Shown here: piece by piece, positions 62,501-64,000 of the stretch
How positions within the stretch are numbered: the stretch's first letter is position 1
Layout of the letters: the number at the start of each line of letters is the position of its first letter
Source of the DNA: Aurelia coerulea
Lineage: Eukaryota; Cnidaria; Scyphozoa; Semaeostomeae; Ulmaridae
Reading direction: 5' to 3'
NCBI GenBank assembly: GCA_039566865.1
Contig: CM076949.1
Span: 5,547,501-5,611,500 of the forward strand
Length of the DNA stretch: 64,000 nucleotides
Notes under the pieces: generated by a model
Told to the model about the DNA's origin: nothing
What the model saw: the letters and a program-made list of their open reading frames with translations, nothing else
The model's database searches: none
Position numbers and translations under genes: made by a program

Positions 62501-62811
62501 ACAAATTAATCTGCATCAATAAAAATTGGCAAGCACCACACGATTTTCTGAATCATTCGATATATTTCATCTTTAAACTGCATAGAAATATCACATGTGT
62601 AGTTACAAAGTGCTTTTCTGGTTTTGTAGCATCAGAGACGCCTCCTGGCAAGCCAGTTTACAAAAGCATGGACTATAGCATGGATAGTAACCGACGGAGT
62701 GACAGAGCTGAATGGTGCACAATTTATTATCATGATAACTATTGTCCAGACCAAGCATTCTCGCTGGAATTACATTGGATGGTATCGACTGCTTCAATTA
62801 TCAGTGAACGA
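35043..62811 (+). CDS. DEPDC5: DEPDC5/IML1, GATOR1 complex subunit, 19 exons, 3'-incomplete
   Basis: Conceptual joining of 19 exons with GT-AG borders gives 4044 nt, exactly 1348 codons with no stop, collinear with vertebrate DEPDC5 (about 1600 aa). DEPDC5 is the Rag-contacting and lysosome-anchoring subunit of GATOR1 (with NPRL2 and NPRL3), the GTPase-activating complex for RagA/B that shuts off mTORC1 when amino acids are low. Approximate domain order: N-terminal domain (exon 1), SABA domain (exons 2-5), variable linker (exons 6-8), SHEN-type region with a [14 protein letters not shown] motif (exons 9-13), variable linker (exon 14), DEP domain (exons 15-17), start of the C-terminal domain (exons 18-19). 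I chose ATG 35043 because the homologous N-terminus begins there and A is at -3. An in-frame ATG at 34947 would add 32 residues. The C-terminal part (about 200 codons) is not in the window. Confidence 0.95.
35625..35644 (+). repeat. Poly-G run of 20
   Basis: In DEPDC5 intron 1. Followed by repeats of AATATTTGGGGTC (35680-35775). Confidence 0.9.
35979..37230 (+). mobile_element. hAT element in DEPDC5 intron 1, 1252 bases
   Basis: Termini CAGGGGCGGCGG and CCGCCCCTG, with a perfect 8-base target duplication GTTACTGG (35971-35978, 37231-37238). At 36667-36740 the plus strand reads [20 protein letters not shown], resembling the TTF-type zinc finger of hAT transposases. Most of the transposase is absent. 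Confidence 0.8.
37699..37909 (+). CDS. DEPDC5: DEPDC5 exon 2
   Basis: Acceptor TTTCAG. Encodes [20 protein letters not shown], one of the best conserved blocks of the family. Ends phase 1 at donor GTGAGA. Confidence 0.9.
38470..38724 (+). CDS. DEPDC5: DEPDC5 exon 3
   Basis: Acceptor TTACAG; includes [13 protein letters not shown] and [11 protein letters not shown]. Ends phase 1 at a strong GTAAGT donor. Confidence 0.9.
39632..39766 (+). CDS. DEPDC5: DEPDC5 exon 4
   Basis: Acceptor TTTTAG; includes [20 protein letters not shown]. Ends phase 1 at donor GTATAT, which is weak. Confidence 0.88.
40030..40464. mobile_element. CCGRGTGAGT-type MITE in DEPDC5 intron 4
   Basis: Left end CCGAGTGAGTAAAAAAG, right end TTTTTTCTGGCTCACCCGG. 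An identical right end recurs at 41620-41644 in intron 5, where the left end was not found. Confidence 0.65.
40532..40783 (+). CDS. DEPDC5: DEPDC5 exon 5
   Basis: Acceptor TTGCAG; includes [13 protein letters not shown] and [12 protein letters not shown]. Ends phase 1 at donor GTTAGT. Confidence 0.9.
40930..41066. repeat. Hairpin in DEPDC5 intron 5
   Basis: Arms ATACTAACCGGTTTTGTG and GTACAGGAAAATATAAAGCC with near inverses on the right. Confidence 0.75.
42425..42751 (+). CDS. DEPDC5: DEPDC5 exon 6
   Basis: Acceptor CTTAG; begins with a conserved [10 protein letters not shown] stretch, then a basic and serine-rich linker with little conservation. Ends phase 1 at GTGAGT. Confidence 0.85.
42763..43090. 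mobile_element. Probable MITE in DEPDC5 intron 6
   Basis: Starts CCCCGTTTACACGG, with repeated CATATCGGATTGG and an AAACAGAA end; weak arms. Confidence 0.4.
43834..44099 (+). CDS. DEPDC5: DEPDC5 exon 7
   Basis: Acceptor TTGCAG; includes INPFKP and the conserved [18 protein letters not shown]. Ends phase 0 at GTAGGT. Confidence 0.88.
44400..44578. mobile_element. GACCTTTTAGC foldback, DEPDC5 intron 7
   Basis: 179 bases, ends GACCTTTTAGCTATTCT and inverse, TA on both sides. A sister copy is at 47063. Confidence 0.85.
45106..45307 (+). CDS. DEPDC5: DEPDC5 exon 8
   Basis: Acceptor TTTCAG, phase 0 in, phase 1 out at GTGACT. A poorly conserved hydrophilic linker; supported by an open frame of 67 codons and by phase matching on both sides more than by homology. 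Confidence 0.7.
45787..45976 (+). CDS. DEPDC5: DEPDC5 exon 9
   Basis: Acceptor TTTTAG; includes [20 protein letters not shown], a hallmark of the family. Ends phase 2 at GTATGC. Confidence 0.92.
46394..46762 (-). mobile_element. LINE reverse-transcriptase tail fragment, intron 9
   Basis: A 122-codon frame with [20 protein letters not shown] and [14 protein letters not shown], typical of the ORF2 C-terminus of non-LTR elements. No catalytic YADD motif. Confidence 0.65.
47063..47239. mobile_element. GACCTTTTAGC foldback, DEPDC5 intron 9
   Basis: 177 bases, TA-flanked, same family as 44400-44578. Confidence 0.85.
47835..48167 (+). mobile_element. CR1/L2-like LINE 3' end abutting exon 10
   Basis: Encodes [20 protein letters not shown] and a stop, then a 3' tail ending GGCGCAATATAAATGCC, the usual hairpin tail of such LINEs. 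Ends 18 bases before DEPDC5 exon 10. Confidence 0.75.
48186..48273 (+). CDS. DEPDC5: DEPDC5 exon 10
   Basis: Acceptor TTTTCAG; short exon ending ...RIAQ, phase 0, donor GTAATC. A LINE 3' end lies less than 20 bases upstream. Confidence 0.88.
48325..48872. mobile_element. CCGGGTGTCCC-type foldback, DEPDC5 intron 10
   Basis: 548 bases, termini CCGGGTGTCCCAAAAAAA and inverse, TA-flanked, mariner-like. Confidence 0.88.
49135..49285. mobile_element. GACGATTACGC hairpin MITE, DEPDC5 intron 10
   Basis: 151 bases, arms with GCTAAAGATGGCGG and AGTTCCTCGCCGCC, TA on both sides. Confidence 0.85.
49596..49752. mobile_element. hAT-like MITE next to exon 11
   Basis: 157 bases, termini CAGGCCCGTAGGAAG and CTTCCTACGGGCCTG, 8-base target duplication AAGGTCTC on both sides. 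Confidence 0.88.
49775..49995 (+). CDS. DEPDC5: DEPDC5 exon 11
   Basis: Acceptor ATGCAG; begins GFQFVKN and includes [17 protein letters not shown]. Ends phase 2 at GTGAGT. A hAT-like MITE ends 22 bases before this exon. Confidence 0.9.
50095..50220 (-). mobile_element. LINE 3' end fragment, intron 11
   Basis: GGGAGGGTTGCCCTTC with GGGGCCC is the inverse of the LINE 3' end at 53190-53235. Confidence 0.55.
50755..50936 (-). mobile_element. tRNA-derived SINE, copy 3, intact head
   Basis: Minus strand reads GGTGTTGTGGCGCAGTGGTG (A box TGGCGCAGTGG) and GGGTTCGATACCC (B box). Downstream body shared with 19480-19995. The anticodon arm is degenerate, so it is not a functional tRNA. Confidence 0.8.
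51877..52018 (+). CDS. DEPDC5: DEPDC5 exon 12
   Basis: Acceptor TCTTAG; includes [16 protein letters not shown], conserved in the family. Ends phase 0 at GTAGGT. Confidence 0.9.
52296..53321. mobile_element. Mutator-like long-arm foldback, copy 4, with LINE inside
   Basis: Termini AACAAGGGCAGATTTTG and inverse, perfect 9-base target duplication GAGGACAAC (52287-52295, 53322-53330). The right arm is interrupted by a LINE. Confidence 0.9.
52846..53273 (+). mobile_element. LINE 3' end nested in foldback arm
   Basis: Encodes [20 protein letters not shown] and a stop, followed by a 3' tail ending AAATATGAAATATGAAATAT. Flanked by AATTGAGGT and AATTTAGGT. Confidence 0.75.
53443..53921. mobile_element. 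GGGCTCAAATC foldback, copy 2, intron 12
   Basis: Same family as 33905 and 61259; right end GATTTGAGCCC before TA. Confidence 0.75.
54063..54239 (+). CDS. DEPDC5: DEPDC5 exon 13
   Basis: Acceptor CTTTAG; includes [12 protein letters not shown] and [16 protein letters not shown]. Donor GTATGT, phase 0. Confidence 0.9.
54523..54971. mobile_element. GGCCTGTTCATATGG foldback, intron 13
   Basis: Arms GGCCTGTTCATATGGAGAAA and inverse, with CCCCGGCA and CGGGATC-rich middle. A 38-base direct duplication with AATCCTTTCGAATCCTTTGG lies at 54765-54840. Confidence 0.75.
55214..55572 (+). CDS. DEPDC5: DEPDC5 exon 14 with octapeptide repeats
   Basis: Acceptor TTTTAG; a charged low-complexity linker. Its end holds five tandem octapeptides of the type ERPxEKPx (DNA 55452-55572, 24-base period). 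Ends phase 2 at GTAAGC. Poor conservation, but frame and phase are consistent. Confidence 0.85.
56373..56808. mobile_element. CACGGGCGG foldback, intron 14
   Basis: 436 bases with arms of nearly 190 bases. 7-base GCTAGGA flanks both sides. Confidence 0.85.
57023..57133 (+). CDS. DEPDC5: DEPDC5 exon 15
   Basis: Acceptor TTTCAG; includes [14 protein letters not shown], the lead-in to the DEP domain. Ends phase 2 at GTAAGG. Confidence 0.88.
57675..58092. mobile_element. GGCCTGTTTATATG foldback, intron 15
   Basis: Arms GGCCTGTTTATATGAGG and inverse, with CACCTCACC motifs. Related to 1633-2404. Confidence 0.75.
58280..58412 (+). CDS. DEPDC5: DEPDC5 exon 16, DEP domain
   Basis: Acceptor GTTAG; includes [17 protein letters not shown], the core DEP helix region. 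Ends phase 0 at GTATGA. Confidence 0.9.
58472..59067. mobile_element. Mutator-like long-arm foldback, copy 5, intron 16
   Basis: 596 bases, 9-base flanks GCGCCAAAA and GCGCTAAAA (8 of 9 identical). Confidence 0.88.
59621..60214. mobile_element. CAGGGTGTCCC foldback, intron 16
   Basis: 594 bases, termini CAGGGTGTCCCAAAGAAA and near inverse, TA-flanked, long arms. Confidence 0.85.
60413..60518 (+). CDS. DEPDC5: DEPDC5 exon 17, DEP domain
   Basis: Acceptor TTTCAG; includes [19 protein letters not shown], completing the DEP domain. Ends phase 1 at GTAAGA. Confidence 0.9.
60838..60861 (+). repeat. (GGATAA)n short repeat, intron 17
   Basis: Four hexanucleotide units. Confidence 0.85.
60906..61124 (+). 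CDS. DEPDC5: DEPDC5 exon 18
   Basis: Acceptor TTGCAG; includes IKWFEVEVW, then a Ser/Pro/Lys linker. Ends phase 1 at GTGGGT. Confidence 0.88.
61259..61755. mobile_element. GGGCTCAAATC foldback, copy 3, intron 18
   Basis: 497 bases, termini GGGCTCAAATC and GATTTGAGCCC, TA on both sides; the best preserved copy. Confidence 0.85.
62630..62811 (+). CDS. DEPDC5: DEPDC5 exon 19, last exon in the window
   Basis: Acceptor TTGTAG; includes [18 protein letters not shown] and [14 protein letters not shown], the start of the C-terminal domain. Ends phase 0 at GTGAGT. No later exon is visible before base 64000. Confidence 0.9.
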
Positions 62812-63162
62812 GTGAGTCACTATTTTATACCTTATTACTATGTAGCTTATTCAGAACTTTCGAAGGTATTGGCCACAGTCGTGCAAATCTCTCGAAATTC
62901 CAGTATAAAATGTAATCGGTAAATTCTTTTGAGTAACTTTTGCTCATTTACTCTCTTCTGATAATAATCACTGCATATCGTGCAAAACTGCTCTGAGAAT
63001 TTGAGCCTAAAGATGCCTTTTGCAACTTGAGATGAAACCATTCCCTGTGGTTTCATAGTTCTGTTGTCTATCGGAATTGCTGCCACATTTCCATGACTCA
63101 CGATCAATTTTGAATTTTGCACGATGCACAAATCCTCATTCTCTTCTAATCAAAAAGTTAGG

Positions 63163-63645
63163 CTAAATGCAGCGTACAGAGATTGTGCTACCAGATAGCG
63201 CTTGGATAAGATCTTTCGAACAGTTGCTTTGTTTTACACAGAGTCCAGAAAAAGGTCGAACTTTTCTCGGGATATCAGTTTCGGTAGCTGAACCTTCCTT
63301 ATCATACCAAGTCATAATAAACAGATTTTCAAACTCTTCACACCCAAACTTTATAAACCAGTTGCTGTTGCCAAAACAACCTAGGGTTTTCCTAGTTTTC
63401 TTGTAAAAATTATTTTTTCCTTCCTCAAATATGGCATTAACAAGCAAAACCTTCCCCCGGCTCGCAGCCGTGGAGCCGTTGAGCTGTGACTTTTTCTGTT
63501 GCTCCACGATAGCCTTTTGTTGTATTTTCTGATCTACTGGTCCCTCAAGTGCACTGCAAAAACATTTCTTGGGTTGGATTTTTGCAAATAACCTCTGCTC
63601 CAGTTTGAAGCGCTTGTTCTGTTTATACTTAACGCAACTTTGCAG
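63163..63645 (-). other. Open frame of unknown nature inside DEPDC5 intron 19
   Basis: About 160 codons without a stop on the minus strand, with no ATG in the first two thirds. Lys/Gln-rich start, then GKVLLVNAIFEEGKNNFYKK. It could be an exon of a nested gene or transposon remnant; no family recognised. A second minus-strand frame follows at 62912-63131. Confidence 0.25.
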
Positions 63646-64000
63646 TTACCGTAAAAGCTGTATTTAGCCCCCTCTCTATCAACCCCCCCCCCTCCCCCAA
63701 ACAAGCCCATCTCTTACAAACCAAAATTTTGATAAGCCCTTCTCCCTTTTAAGCCATCACTTATATCAAATGCGAGAGGCTACCAACGATTTTCCATTTA
63801 ATTAGCTGAACACTTGGGTCGAAAAAATAGCGGACCACCAATGGTCCCAGATATTTTTTTAAGTCTCCAGAAAGAAAGAAGTGCGAGCACGAGCAAAAGG
63901 GGGAATTGATGATTCAATTTTGCGTGGAAATCCCAAATTTTCTCTTTGCATTTCAAACTAAGTCTTTAGAAATTGGATTGACGTCTGCTTAATTTAGGCT

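Noticed and set aside
1..64000. Bacterial-style features (operons, CRISPR arrays, Shine-Dalgarno sites)
   Set aside because: The window is eukaryotic with spliced genes; none of these features is present. The regularly spaced repeats are microsatellites and minisatellites.

Overview
This is a eukaryotic, AT-rich window that looks like an invertebrate metazoan genome. Genes have GT-AG introns, the protein-coding matches are animal genes, LINE tails and a tRNA-derived SINE are present, and dozens of foldback (inverted-repeat) DNA transposons fill the non-coding space. Gene content and repeat style fit a cnidarian best, but no sequence here proves the phylum.

Layout. 1-6.2 kb: transposon debris, including a pogo/Tigger-like element (4164-5462) that keeps a piece of transposase DNA-binding domain. 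6.2-7.3 kb, minus strand: an intronless homologue of CASTOR, the cytosolic arginine sensor for mTORC1. 8-14.9 kb: TA-flanked foldback elements, a 3.1 kb long-inverted-repeat element with minisatellite arms (10137-13255), and a short hAT element. 15.75-17.26 kb, minus strand: an intact intronless ALDH3-type fatty aldehyde dehydrogenase with a C-terminal membrane tail. 18-23.5 kb: SINE, hAT-like, piggyBac-like and Mutator-like non-autonomous elements. 23.5-31.5 kb: a segmental tandem duplication carrying two paralogous two-exon genes for small secreted six-cysteine peptides, with two transposon insertions whose empty sites survive in the other copy. 31.5-34.7 kb: more repeats. 35.0-62.8 kb, plus strand: 19 coding exons of DEPDC5 (IML1), the GATOR1 subunit. 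All 19 join in a consistent frame to 1348 codons, and the last about 200 codons lie beyond the right edge. Most DEPDC5 introns carry a recognisable transposon, often a near-complete hairpin.

Biology. CASTOR relieves GATOR2 inhibition when arginine binds; GATOR2 in turn opposes GATOR1, whose DEPDC5 subunit anchors the complex that inactivates Rag GTPases. So two components of one amino-acid-sensing circuit lie about 28 kb apart, head to head. Whether this linkage is conserved or accidental cannot be decided from one window. The aldehyde dehydrogenase and the cysteine-rich peptide genes sit between them and have no obvious functional tie to the circuit.
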